Shown here piece after piece: positions 1 to 10,689 of a stretch of DNA of 64,000 nucleotides. How positions within the stretch are numbered: position 1 is the first letter of the stretch; each line of letters opens with the position of its first letter. This DNA is from Syngnathus acus. Lineage: Eukaryota; Chordata; Actinopteri; Syngnathiformes; Syngnathidae. Below the pieces are notes generated by a model that saw nothing but the letters and a program-made list of their open reading frames with translations, made no database searches and had not been told where the DNA came from. The translations under genes and the position numbers were made by a program. Location of the stretch: the NCBI RefSeq assembly GCF_901709675.1, contig NC_051088.1, positions 16,110,193 to 16,174,192 of the forward strand, given 5' to 3'.

Positions 1-1276
1 TTTTAGACCAAAAATAAACGTCTAAAATAGGTTGATTTTTAGACCAAAAATAAACGTCTAAAATAGGTTGATTTATAGACCTAAAATAAACGTTTAAAAT
101 AGGTTGATTTTTAGACCAAAAATAAACGTTTAAAATAGGTTGATTTTTAGACCAAAAATAAACGTCTAAAATAGGTTGATTTATAGACCAAAAATAAACG
201 TCTAAAATAGGTTGATTTATAGACCAAAAATAGACGTCTAAAATAGGTTGATTTTTAGACCAAAAATAAACGTCTAAAATAGATTGATTTATAGACCAGA
301 AATAGACGTCTAAAATAGGTTGATTTATAGACCAAAAATAGACGTTTAAAATAGGTTGATTTATAGACCAAAAATAGACGTTTAAAATAGGTTGATTTTT
401 AGACCAAAAATAGACGTCAAAAATAGGTTGATTTTTAGACCAAAAATAAACGTCTAAAATAGATTGATCTATAGACCAGAAATAGACGTCTAAAATAGGT
501 TGATTTATAGACCAAAAATAGACGTTTAAAATAGGTTGATTTATAGACCAAAAATAGACGTTTAAAATAGGTTGATTTTTAGACCAAAAATAGACGTCTA
601 AAAAAGGTTGATTTATAGACCAAAAATAGACGTCTAAAATAGGTTGATTTTTAGACCAAAAATAAACGTCTAAAATAGGTTTATTTATAGACCAAAAATA
701 GACGTCTAAAATCGGTTGATTTATAGACCTAAAATAGACGTCTAAAAAAGGTTGATTTATAGACCAAAAATAGACGTCTAAAATAGGTTGATTTTTAGAC
801 CAAAAATAAACGTCTAAAATAGGTTGATTTTTAGACCAAAAATAAACGTCTAAAATAGGTTGATTTATAGACCTAAAATAAACGTTTAAAATAGGTTGAT
901 TTTTAGACCAAAAATAAACGTTTAAAATAGGTTGATTTTTAGACCAAAAATAAACGTCTAAAATAGGTTGATTTATAGACCAAAAATAAACGTCTAAAAT
1001 AGGTTGATTTATAGACCAAAAATAGACGTCTAAAATAGGTTGATTTTTAGACCAAAAATAGACGTCTGAAATAGGTTGGTTTTTAGACCAAAAATAGACG
1101 TCTAAAATAGGTTGATTTATAGACCAAAAATAGACGTCTGAAATAGGTTGGTTTTTAGACCAAAAATAGACGTCTAAAATAGGTTGATTTATAGACCAAA
1201 AATAGACGTTTAAAATAGGTTGATTTTTAGACTAAAAATAGACGTTTAAAATAGGTTGATTTTTAGACCAAAAATA

Positions 1277-1780
1277 CCGTTTTTTTTCCATGTATAATGC
1301 GCCCCCATGTATAATACGCACCCTAAAAATCGCATGTTGATGCTGGAAAAAAGCCTGTACCCATGTATAATACGCACCCAAATTTTGACTCCTACTTAAG
1401 TCTGTAAACGTAAAATTATTTCAGATAAAAGATCATCTTTGGGAACAACCGGATGTTATTCTGCCGGTCAGTATCACTGCGCATGCGCTAGCAAACTCAA
1501 TAGCGAAGAAATGTTTCGGATTTGTGTAGGGTACATTGTGACAGCAAACGAGCAGGTGATCGAGCAACCGTCTGATACGAGAGCATTGTGTTCGTATGGA
1601 GTGTGTTTGAAGTGAACAGCAGAGAAGAAAGCGCATCTGTAATGGCGGCCTCCGTATGATATCCGGATAAAAAATAAATAAATAAATAAATAAATAAATA
1701 AAAATTGTACCCATGTATAATGCGCACCCCAGATTTTAGGACAATAAATTAAATTTTGCGCATTATACATGGAAAAACGG
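1277..1780. mobile_element. TA-flanked MITE, copy 1
   Basis: A 504-bp insertion in the minisatellite. It begins CCGTTTTTTTTCCATGTA and ends TACATGGAAAAACGG, so the termini are inverted repeats, and a TA dinucleotide flanks each end. TA target duplication is typical of the Tc1/mariner superfamily; this assignment is an inference. Inside lie further copies of the ATGTATAATGCGC motif, an NRF1-like palindrome TGCGCATGCGCT at 1478-1489, and an AAAT-type microsatellite at about 1673-1702 not present in the other copies. No transposase is encoded. Confidence 0.8.
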
Positions 1781-2679
1781 TAGACGTTTAAAATAGGTTG
1801 ATTTTTAGACCAAAAATAGACGTTTAAAATAGGTTGATTTTTAGACCAAATATAGACGTCTAAAATAGGTTGATTTTTAGACCAAAAATAAACGTCTAAA
1901 ATAGGTTGATTTTTAGACCAAAAATAGACGTCTAAAATAGGTTGATTTTTAGACCAAAAATAAACGTTTAAAATAGGTTGATTTATAGACCAAAAATAGA
2001 CGTCTAAAATAGGTTGATTTATAGACCTAAAATAGACGTCTAAAATAGGTTGATTTTTAGACCAAAAATAGACGTCTAAAATCGGTTGATTTATAGACCT
2101 AAAATAGACGTCTAAAATAGGTTGATTTATAGACCTAAAATAGACGTCTAAAAAAGGTTGATTTATAGACCAAAAATAGACGTCTAAAATAGGTTGATTT
2201 ATAGACCAAAAATAGACGTCTAAAATAGGTTGATTTTTAGACCAAAAATAAACGTCTAAAATAGGTTTATTTATAGACCAAAAATAGACGTCTATAATCG
2301 GTTGATTTATAGACCTAAAATAGACGTCTAAAAAAGGTTGATTTATAGACCAAAAATAGACGTCTAAAATAGGTTGATTTATAGACCTAAAATAGGTTGA
2401 TTTATAGACCTAAAATAGACCTCTAAAATAGGTTGTTTTATAGACCTAAAATAGGTTGATTTATAGACCTAAAATAGATGTCTAAAATAGGTTGATTTAT
2501 AGACCTAAAATAGGTTGATTTATAGACCTAAAATAGACGTCTAAATTGGGTTGATTTATAGACCTAAAATAGACGTCTAAATTAGGTTGATCTATAGACC
2601 TAAAATAGACGTCTAAAATAGGTTGATTTATAGACCTAAAATAGACGTCTAAAATATGTTGATTTTTAGACCAAAAATA

Positions 2680-3158
2680 CCGTTTTTTCCATGTATAATG
2701 CGCCCCCATGTATAATACGCACCCTAAAAATGGCATGTCGATGCTGGAAAAAAGCCTGTATAATACGCACCCAAATTTTGACTCCTACTTAAGTCCGTAA
2801 ACGTAAAATTATTTCAGAAAAAGGATCATCTTTGGGAACAACCGGATGTTATTCTGCCGGTCAGTATCACTGCGCATGCGCTAGCAAACTCAATAGCGAA
2901 GAAATGTTTCGGATTTGTGTAGGGTACATTGTGACAGCAAACAAGCAGGTGATCGAGCAACCGTCTGATACGAGAGCATTGTGTTCGTATGGAGTGTGTT
3001 TGAAGTGAACAGCAGAGAAGAAAGCGCATCTGTAATGGCGGCCTCCGTATGATATCCGGATAAAAAAATAAAAGAATTGTACCCATGTATAATGCGCACC
3101 CCAGATTTTAGGACAATAAATTAGTTAAATTTTGCGCATTATACATGGAAAAAAACGG
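2680..3158. mobile_element. TA-flanked MITE, copy 2
   Basis: Same element as at 1277-1780, in the same orientation and inserted at the same position of the 36-bp unit (after AAAAATA). TA flanks both ends. It carries the NRF1-like palindrome TGCGCATGCGCT at 2871-2882. It lacks the tetranucleotide run of copy 1 and part of the second internal ATGTATAATACGC block. It is non-coding. Confidence 0.8.
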
Positions 3159-4564
3159 TAGACGTTTAAAATAGGTTGATTTTTAGACCAAAAATAGACG
3201 TTTAAAATAGGTTGATTTTTAGACCAAAAATAGACGTCTAAAATAGGTTGATTTTTAGACCAAAAATAGACGTTTAAAATAGGTTGATTTTTAGACCAAA
3301 AATAGACGTCAAAAATAGGTTGATTTTTAGACCAAAAATAAACGTCTAAAATAGATTGATTTATAGACCAGAAATAGACGTCTAAAATAGGTTGATTTAT
3401 AGACCAAAAATAGACGTTTAAAATAGGTTGATTTATAGACCAAAAATAGACGTTTAAAATAGGTTGATTTTTAGACCAAAAATAGACGTCAAAAATAGGT
3501 TGATTTTTAGACCAAAAATAAACGTCTAAAATAGATTGATCTATAGACCAGAAATAGACGTCTAAAATAGGTTGATTTATAGACCAAAAATAGACGTTTA
3601 AAATAGGTTGATTTATAGACCAAAAATAAACGTCTAAAATAGGTTTATTTATAGACCAAAAATAGACGTCTAAAATCGGTTGATCTTTAGACCAAAAATA
3701 GACGTCTAAAATAGGTTGATTTTTAGACCAGAAATAGACGTTTAAAATAGGTTGATTTTTAGACCAAAAATAGACGTCAAAAATAGGTTGATTTTTAGAC
3801 CTAAAATAGACGTCTAAAAAAGGTTGATTTATAGACCAAAAATAGACGTCTAAAATAGGTTGATTTTTAGACCAAAAATAAACGTCTAAAATAGGTTGAT
3901 TTTTAGACCAAAAATAAACGTCTAAAATAGGTTGATTTATAGACCTAAAATAGACGTCTAAAATAGGTTGATTTTTAGACCAAAAATAGACGTCTAAAAT
4001 CGGTTGATTTATAGACCAAAAATAGACGTCTAAAATAGGTTGATTTTTGGACCAAAAATAAACGTCTAAAATAGGTTTATTTATAGACCAAAAATAGACG
4101 TCTAAAATAGGTTGATTTTTAGACCAAAAATAAACGTCTAAAATAGGTTGATTTTTAGACCAAAAATAGACGTCTAAAATAGGTTGATTTTTAGACCAAA
4201 AATAAACGTTTAAAATAGGTTGATTTTTAGACCAAAAATAAACGTTTAAAATAGGTTGATTTTTAGACCAAAAATAAACGTCTAAAATAGGTTGATTTAT
4301 AGACCAAAAATAAACGTCTAAAATAGGTTGATTTATAGACCAAAAATAGACGTCTGAAATAGGTTGGTTTTTAGACCAAAAATAGACGTCTAAAATAGGT
4401 TGATTTATAGACCAAAAATAGACGTCTGATATAGGTTGGTTTTTAGACCAAAAATAGACGTCTAAAATAGGTTGATTTATAGACCAAAAATAGACGTTTA
4501 AAATAGGTTGATTTTTAGACTAAAAATAGACGTTTAAAATAGGTTGATTTTTAGACCAAAAATA

Positions 4565-5051
4565 CCGTTTTTTTTTCCATGTATAATGCGCCCCCATGTA
4601 TAATACGCACCCTAAAAATCGCATGTTGATGCTGGAAAAAAGCCTGTACCCATGTATAATACGCACCCAAATTTTGACTCCTACTTAAGTCTGTAAACGT
4701 AAAATTATTTCAGATAAAAGATCATCTTTGGGAACAACCGGATGTTATTCTGCCGGTCAGTATCACTGCGCATGCGCTAGCAAACTCAATAGCGAAGAAA
4801 TGTTTCGGATTTGTGTAGGGTACATTGTGACAGCAAACGAGCAGGTGATCGAGCAAGCGTCTGATACGAGAGCATTGTGTTCGTATGGAGTGTGTTTGAA
4901 GTGAACAGCAGAGAAGAAAACGCATCTGTAATGGCGGCCTCCGTATGATATCCGGAAAAAATAAAAGAATTGTACCCATGTATAATGCGCACCCCAGATT
5001 TTAGGACAATAAATTAGTTAAATTTTGCGCATTATACATGGAAAAAAACGG
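4565..5051. mobile_element. TA-flanked MITE, copy 3
   Basis: Same element and orientation as copies 1 and 2, with TA on both sides. The NRF1-like palindrome is at 4767-4778. The satellite units just before it share a rare variant (GACTAAAAATAG) with those before copy 1. This indicates that copies 1 and 3 were duplicated together with the surrounding satellite. Confidence 0.8.
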
Positions 5052-6244
5052 TAGACGTTTAAAATAGGTTGATTTTTAGACCAAAAATAGACGTCTAAAA
5101 TAGGTTGATCTTTAGACCAAAAATAGACGTCTAAAATAGGTTGATTTTTAGACCAGAAATAGACGTTTAAAATAGGTTGATTTTTAGACCAAAAATAGAC
5201 GTCAAAAATAGGTTGATTTTTAGACCAAAAATAAACGTCTAAAATAGATTGATTTATAGACCAGAAATAGACGTCTAAAATAGGTTGATTTATAGACCAA
5301 AAATAGACGTTTAAAATAGGTTGATTTTTAGACCAAAAATAGATGTCTAATAGGTTGATTTTTAGACCAAAAATAGACGTCTAAAAAAGGTTGATTTTTT
5401 AGACCAAAAATAGACGTTTAAAATAGGTTTATTTTAAGACCAAAAATAGACGTCTAAAATAGGTTGATTTTTAGACCTAAAATAGACCTCTAAAATAGGT
5501 TGTTTTATAGACCTAAAATAGGTTGATTTATAGACCTAAAATAGATGTCTAAAATAGGTTGATTTATGGACCTAAAATAGGTTGATTTATAGACCTAAAA
5601 TAGACGTCTAAATTGGGTTGATTTATAGACCTAAAATAGACGTGTAATTTGGGTTGATTTATAGACCTATTATAGACGTCTAAATTAGGTTGATTTATAG
5701 ACCTAAAATAGACGTCTAAATTGAGTTGATTTATAGACCTAAAATAGACGTCTGAATTAGGTTGATCTATAGACCTAAAATAGACGTCTAAATTGGGTTG
5801 ATTTATAGACCTAAAAGAGACGTCTAAATTGGGTTGATTTATAGACCTAAAATAGACGTCTAAATTAGGTTGATCTATAGACCTAAAATAGACATCTAAA
5901 TTACAGTTTTTTTTCCATGTATAATGCGCCCCCATGTATAATACGCCCCCTAAAAATGGCATGTCGATGCTGGAAAAAAGCCTGTACCCATGTATATTAC
6001 GCACCCAAATTTTGACTCCTACTTAAGTCCGTAAACGTAAGAAAAAAGATCATCTTTGGGAACAACCGGATGTTATTCTGCCGGTCAGTATCACTGCGTA
6101 TGCGCTAGCAAACTCGATAGCGAAGAAATGTTTCGGATTTGTGTAGGGTACATTGTGACAGCAAACGAGCAGGTGATCGAGCAAGCGTCTGATACGAGAG
6201 CATTGTGTTCGTATGGAGCGTGTTTGAAGGTAAGAGCAGAGAAG

Positions 6245-6840
6245 TAGGGATGGGCGGATCGATACCAAAATATCGATATATCGATCCAGGCTGCTCATTT
6301 TTGAGTATCGATCTCCCTAGCTAAAATATCGATACTTACAATTATTTAATTATATTTTCCCTCGTTTTTTTCTGCTCCAATTTGACGACTTGCACTCATG
6401 CTAGCACTACTTTTCCTTCCGCCTGCTGCACCGGCGTGTCCTGCTCTGCTCTGCTCCCGCCCCCTTTTCTCACAAGCCAAGCCCTCCTCCTCCGCCTCCC
6501 GTTCCAATCCAAACACAAACAAGCATGGCCACGGCGGCGGCCCAGTCCGAACGTAAGAGAAGTCTGGTTTGGAGGTATTATATTTTAGTTAATTGAAATA
6601 TGTCACAAAACGATTAAATATTGTGGCAACACCACAAACTTAACAAAACATTTAAGTAAAATTCACCCCACGGTTCATGAAGAGCTGCAGTTGAAACGTG
6701 CCGCAGACACTAAGGCAGCGACGGAAAACCCTGCAGCCACACCGAGGCTAAGGTACCAAAGTACCTTAGAAGCAGCGTTTCAGAAAGGCAAGACATATCC
6801 CGGTATCAGGTGCTAACCAAAAATCGTAAGCATTTGTGGT
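6245..6840 (+). pseudogene. hAT transposase fossil with degraded BED zinc finger (ZBED-like)
   Basis: It starts with GGGATGGGCGGATCGATACC, which resembles the end of a common vertebrate hAT element. An ATG at 6525 opens MATAAAQSERKRSLVWRYY and soon reaches a stop. In a shifted frame, from about 6620, the sequence reads CGNTTNLTKHLSKIHP, the Cys/His half of a BED finger, followed by a linker containing STLEAAF and a stop near 6813. The first finger cysteines are lost and at least one frameshift separates the parts. The rest of the transposase is absent. It is not a functional gene. Confidence 0.6.
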
Positions 6841-7480
6841 TGATGTGCTATTTGAAGCAATAATTACTGCGCTTTAGTCAGTCATTTATAAATAAAGTTT
6901 TCCCCTTTTCAATTTGTGGTCGAACGCCATACGTTTTATTTGTAACTCCACTTCCTATAAACAACACTAAAGTATTACAATATTAAATGTAAGTATCCAG
7001 TGGCTTTACAAATTGATAGTTTTGCTGTTCATGACGATTAAGCCCTGCATCTCTGTTGGTACCATGTCTCTTTTTACAATATACTAAAAGACAAAACTTT
7101 TTCCCAACAACAGAGAGAGAGAGAAAAAAGTAAAGAATAGCTCCTTTTAATTAAAGTTATACTATTAATATGCATCTTCCATTAATGTTTTTCTAAAAAG
7201 GTTAATAATTCATGTACATGACGTAATACTTTTTTCTACAAAATTCAATAGATGACTCTCCAAGAGCAAGTATCATTTGCAGTGAAACACCTGCTGTAGT
7301 ATACAAATGTGCAGGTCAATACGGAGGCAGTATCACTGCGCATGCGCACTATTGATCCGATGCGAATAGTCCTCTTCTCTTCTTGACTGACAATGAATGT
7401 GATCGTTTAATACATACAATCAGCAAATAACAAAATACGTATTACAGGTAATATTTTATTTCACAACACTTTGCCTTGTT
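6841..7480. other. Unassigned AT-rich stretch inside the long MITE
   Basis: No gene or clear repeat was recognised. An AATAAA lies near 6889, and an isolated block GTATCACTGCGCATGCGC at about 7330-7347 resembles the interior of the short MITEs. Confidence 0.5.
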
Positions 7481-7794
7481 CCTTTCGTCTCTGCTGTTCA
7501 CGCTCCATACGAACGCAATGCTCTCGTATCAGACGCTTGCTCGATCACCTGCTCGTTTGCTGTCACAATGTACCCTACACAAATCCGAAACATTTGTTGC
7601 GGCTCCGAGTCACGACGAGGGGCAAGTTTTGGTTTCCAAGGGTGTTCTTATTCCTCTTCAACTTCTCTCCCATACAGAGCCGCCTTTTTCACATGTCCGC
7701 ATGTCACTTTCCTCTCTTTTCATTTTAACCTAACTGATCGCGGTGGTGCCTTTATGGGCAGTCGGAGAAATCAACGCCAACAAGAAAAATACAT

Positions 7795-8057
7795 CCAGCC
7801 TAGTTAAGACCATACCAAAGACTATAAAAATGGGACCCATTGCCTCCCTGCTTGGCACTCAGCATTAAGGGTTGGAATTGGGGGGTTAAATCACCAAATG
7901 ATTCCCGAGCGCGGCGCCGCTGCTGCTCACTGCTCCCCTCTCCCCCAGGGGATGGATCAAAATCACACGGGGATGGGTCAAATGCAGAGGACAAATTTCA
8001 CCACACCCAGATGCGTGTGTGATGATCATTGGGACTTAAAAAAAAAAAAAAAAAAAG
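7795..8057 (+). repeat. Dispersed teleost repeat with poly(A) tail (SINE-like)
   Basis: The block containing AAATCACCAAATGATTCCCG, a GC-rich centre, ATGCAGAGGACAAATTTCAC and TGATCATTGGGACTT ends in a run of about 18 A at 8040-8057. I recognise it from memory as a very common fish interspersed repeat. The tail indicates retroposition in the + direction. The left boundary is uncertain. Confidence 0.5.
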
Positions 8058-8297
8058 TCAAAATTTGGGTGCGTATTATACATGGGTACAGGCTTTTTTT
8101 CCAGCATTGACATGCCATTTTTAGGGTGCGTATTATACATGGGGGCGCATTATACATGGAAAAAAACGGTAATTGAATATGTTCCGCACAAGAAGCTTGA
8201 GCTCAACTCTGTTGCACTTCTCAGTTTCAACACTAGATGGAGCCCGCCACACAAATGATATCAAGCGAAGAAAAACTTTTACCACGAGTCCCCAGAA

Positions 8298-8516
8298 ATG
8301 GCCGCACCGAAGAAACGCAAAATAGCAAGTGAGTGTAGAATACTTCAAACACGTTGGGAAAATGAGTATTTCTTCAAAGAAATCAACAGAAAGTGTGTCT
8401 GTTTGATTTGTAATGAAGATGCTGTGATGAAAGAGTATAATGTCCGCGCATTTACTCCTGGGAGCCGTGTCAGAAAGCTCGGTGCACACTCACAAGTGCG
8501 TGTGCATACTCAGTAG
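8298..8516 (+). pseudogene. hAT transposase N-terminal fragment (GTF2IRD2/ZBED5-like)
   Basis: The translation starts MAAPKKRKIASECR and continues with a region containing CVCLICNEDAVMKEYNV. This is the N-terminal zinc-finger region of the GTF2IRD2-type hAT-derived family, with the C-x2-C pair visible. Homology stops after about 50 residues, where the second half of the finger (the His residues) should follow. The frame then runs into unrelated sequence and a stop at 8516. It is a 5' remnant only. Confidence 0.55.
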
Positions 8517-8658
8517 TACGTAGTAATTTCATCTATCAGTGCCGAATTTCGAGTGTCGGCTGTGACGTTAATATTCTCGTAATTCGCGCGCTGAGTTTTC
8601 AGATACAGTTTTACGCTAATGCCACCCACAAACCTTCCCCTGGAATCCTTCCATTAAA

Positions 8659-8934
8659 ATGAGTGGCTTGAAGAAAAGAAAGGTGGACACTGAGTGCCGA
8701 ATGTTAAAAAAGAGTGGACAATTTGGCTCAACCTACGTGTGTGAGAAGACGTTCAGCCACATGAACGTCAACAAAGCCCGTCACAGATCTAGGTTAACGG
8801 ACCGACACCTCGGCTCTATCCTAAGAATTACCACAACAAATTTTATTCCAGACTATGATGCACTAGCAAAAAAAGGGAAACCAACAATACTATTGATTTC
8901 TTTATTACTTTATTTAGATGTATTCTTTCACTGA
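8659..8934 (+). pseudogene. Internally deleted hAT transposase (N-terminus joined to C-terminus)
   Basis: The frame starts MSGLKKRKVDTECRMLKK, the N-terminus of a GTF2IRD2-like transposase. After about 20 residues it jumps to the family's C-terminal dimerisation region, with FGSTYVCEKTFSHMN followed by RSRLTDRHLGSILRI. The finger and catalytic core are missing, so this is a non-autonomous deletion derivative. Downstream, 9295-9330 reads as a hAT end (CGGCCCGCAAG then TTTGCCCACCCCTG). The element therefore probably extends to about 9331. Confidence 0.6.
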
Positions 8935-9837
8935 TTCTTCAAGATGATGAATTTGGTCAGAATGTTTGCCGTTGGATGTGATTTCGCCTCATTAGACAAA
9001 CATATTTCATAAATATGACCTGCAGGCGCTGAAGTGATGCAAAATGTTATTCATCATAACAGTGTCGTATTTAATAAGAATCACTGATAGTAGTTTTTTG
9101 GTGAAATATTTTTTTAATGCTGTTAATAAATGCATTTGTTTTCAAAAAGCTTTTTTTTAATATCCATGCTTTAGTATCTACTAAAAGTAAAAACCTTTTG
9201 TGTTATGACCTTTACATGTCATTTATATTACTTCACACAAACACTACATCCATCTGCTCCTGGTTCGGCACCCCGGTCAAAATTTAGAACCCAATTCGGC
9301 CCGCAAGTCAAAAAGTTTGCCCACCCCTGCTTTAAGGTAAGCAAGTTCTAACAGAGAAGAGTGCGCATGGAGTTTTTTTTTTTTTTTTAACACACATATA
9401 AGTGCTTTTACACAAAGCATCCTGAGCAACATAATATACTCGTAGTGTAAAATTCAAAGTTTTTATTCAACACACTTGACTGCCTGCCTGCCTGACGGCT
9501 GTTTGTTAACAAAAAGGTCAAAACTGCGTAAAAGATATACATTTTCATTACGGACATTTAATGCTTTGCGCCTGCAGACATTAAAGATGATAATGAAACT
9601 CAACGACGACCATACTATAGCACGCATACAGACGTGAGGAGCGTAGAATTCAAATAACCTCTCGATTTTATTCCATCAGTATGGTGAAGAATTGAACTGC
9701 AAACGCATCCAAGTCACGAGTGTAGCAGAGTTAATGCTGATGACTTTGAGTTCAACAAGTCTCTGGTCTATTTGCTTGAGCTGCTCCAATAAACGTTTTA
9801 TTTGTTTATTTTATTCATAATTATATGTATATATTTA
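8935..9837. other. Non-coding stretch: hAT 3' part, then unassigned sequence
   Basis: The first ~400 bp are the 3' non-coding part of the hAT fossil, ending with its terminal repeat near 9331. From 9332 to 9837 I see only simple T- and AT-rich sequence, a short CTGC run near 9480, and no gene. Confidence 0.5.
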
Positions 9838-9892
9838 GTTTATTATGTTTTATTTACGAATAAATACGTACTTTCCATGTGGTAAGAGCGAG

Positions 9893-9964
9893 GGTTCTGT
9901 AGTGTAGTGGTTAGTCCTTTGGACTCCCACCCTGGCGACCCGAGTTCAAATCCTGGTGGGACCC
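9893..9964 (+). tRNA. tRNA-like sequence (tRNA-Gln-like body, CCC in the anticodon position), probably not functional
   Basis: 72 nt beginning GGTTCTGTAGTGTAGTGGTT (A-box-like) and containing GAGTTCAAATCC (B box), ending in a 3' acceptor half GGTGGGACCC. Position by position it fits a eukaryotic tRNA-Gln body. The anticodon loop reads CTCCCAC, giving CCC, and the anticodon stem pairs imperfectly. It lies in the left arm of the inverted element, so I read it as a tRNA-derived repeat component. Confidence 0.45.
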
Positions 9965-10374
9965 GCAATGCATTTTATCATGGAAAAATTTGCAAATTTG
10001 CGGGTGTGGACCCGCCCTCACCCCCACTTGCTGTTTGATCTGTGACGTCATTCGGACACACTATTAGGTACACCGCCTTTTTCAGGTGTTCCCAATAACA
10101 GGCCACTTCATTAGGGAGAAATTGTGGTCAAAGCCTAAATGAAAGTGCACTTAACGAAGGAATCTTGGAAAACATGTTGGAATGCGGCCCCGAGGACTAG
10201 AGCTTAACACCTGTGACCTTTGACCATGATATTTCCCTAATAAAGTGGCCTGTTATAAGGTACATTTGAATATGGCGGTGTACCTAATGGAGTGTCTGTG
10301 TGAGTCCCTCGTTAAACGCACCTGCGTGAAAAGTTTGAGCTGTTAATACGTTATTGCCATCAACTGTGGGTGAT

Positions 10375-10446
10375 GGTTCATTAGTGTAGTGGTTAGTGCT
10401 CTGGACTCCCACCCCAGTGTCCTGAGTTCAAATTTCGGTGGAACCC
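10375..10446 (+). tRNA. tRNA-like sequence, second copy (repeat component)
   Basis: 72 nt beginning GGTTCATTAGTGTAGTGGTT and ending GGTGGAACCC. The acceptor ends pair better (GGTTC with GAACC) than in the other copies. The anticodon arm is CTGG-A-CTCCCAC-C-CCAG with a CCC anticodon. It is linked to the same downstream block (ATTTTATCATGGAAAAATTT) as the other copies, so it belongs to the repeat. Confidence 0.45.
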
Positions 10447-10689
10447 AAAATATATTTTATCATGGAAAAATTTGCAAATTTGCAGGTGTGGACCCGCCCT
10501 CACCCCCACTTTCTGATTGGCTGTTTGATCTGTGACGTCACTCGGACACACTATTAGGTACACCGCCATTTTCAGGTGTTCCTAATAACAGGCCACTGCA
10601 TTAGGGAAACATCATGGTCAAAGCTTAAATGAAGGTGAAAAGTTACACACCCGCCCTTACCCCCACTTTCTAATTGGCTGGGAATCACA

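Larger units (their letters stand above)
1..5903. repeat. 36-bp minisatellite array (about 120 units, interrupted by MITEs)
   Basis: A 36-bp unit is repeated head to tail from the first base of the window to about 5903, so the left end of the array lies outside. A typical unit contains GGTTGATTTTTAGACC, then an A-rich stretch, then the palindrome AGACGTCT. Variants differ by single bases (TTT or TAT before AGACC, AAACG or AGACG, GTCT or GTTT). MITE insertions at 1277-1780, 2680-3158 and 4565-5051 interrupt it. Because 36 is divisible by three, long open frames arise by chance, with a 12-residue period on the minus strand. No function is known to me. Confidence 0.95.
5904..8169. mobile_element. 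Long TA-flanked element related to the MITEs, copy 4, with internal insertions
   Basis: The left end (about 5904-6247) matches the short MITEs. The right end (about 8055-8169) is the reverse complement of the first ~115 bp of the left end, giving long terminal inverted repeats; TA flanks at 5902-5903 and 8170-8171. A second inverted match links about 6130-6245 to 7490-7600. Between them lie a BED-finger hAT fossil (6245-6840) and a dispersed repeat with a poly(A) tail (about 7795-8057). The short MITEs may be deletion derivatives of a longer parent like this one. No transposase for the element itself is recognisable. Confidence 0.65.

Noticed and set aside
1-1276. Regular short repeats resembling a CRISPR array
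   Set aside because: Units are contiguous with no unique spacers, and the window is eukaryotic.
5564-6004. 146-codon minus-strand frame with a 12-residue repeat (SINQPNLDVYFR)
   Set aside because: The 36-bp satellite length is a multiple of three, so open frames arise by chance. It runs into MITE sequence.
9893-10446. Functional tRNA genes
   Set aside because: Imperfect anticodon stem, an anticodon that does not fit the body, and repetition inside a repeat element all point to tRNA-derived repeats.
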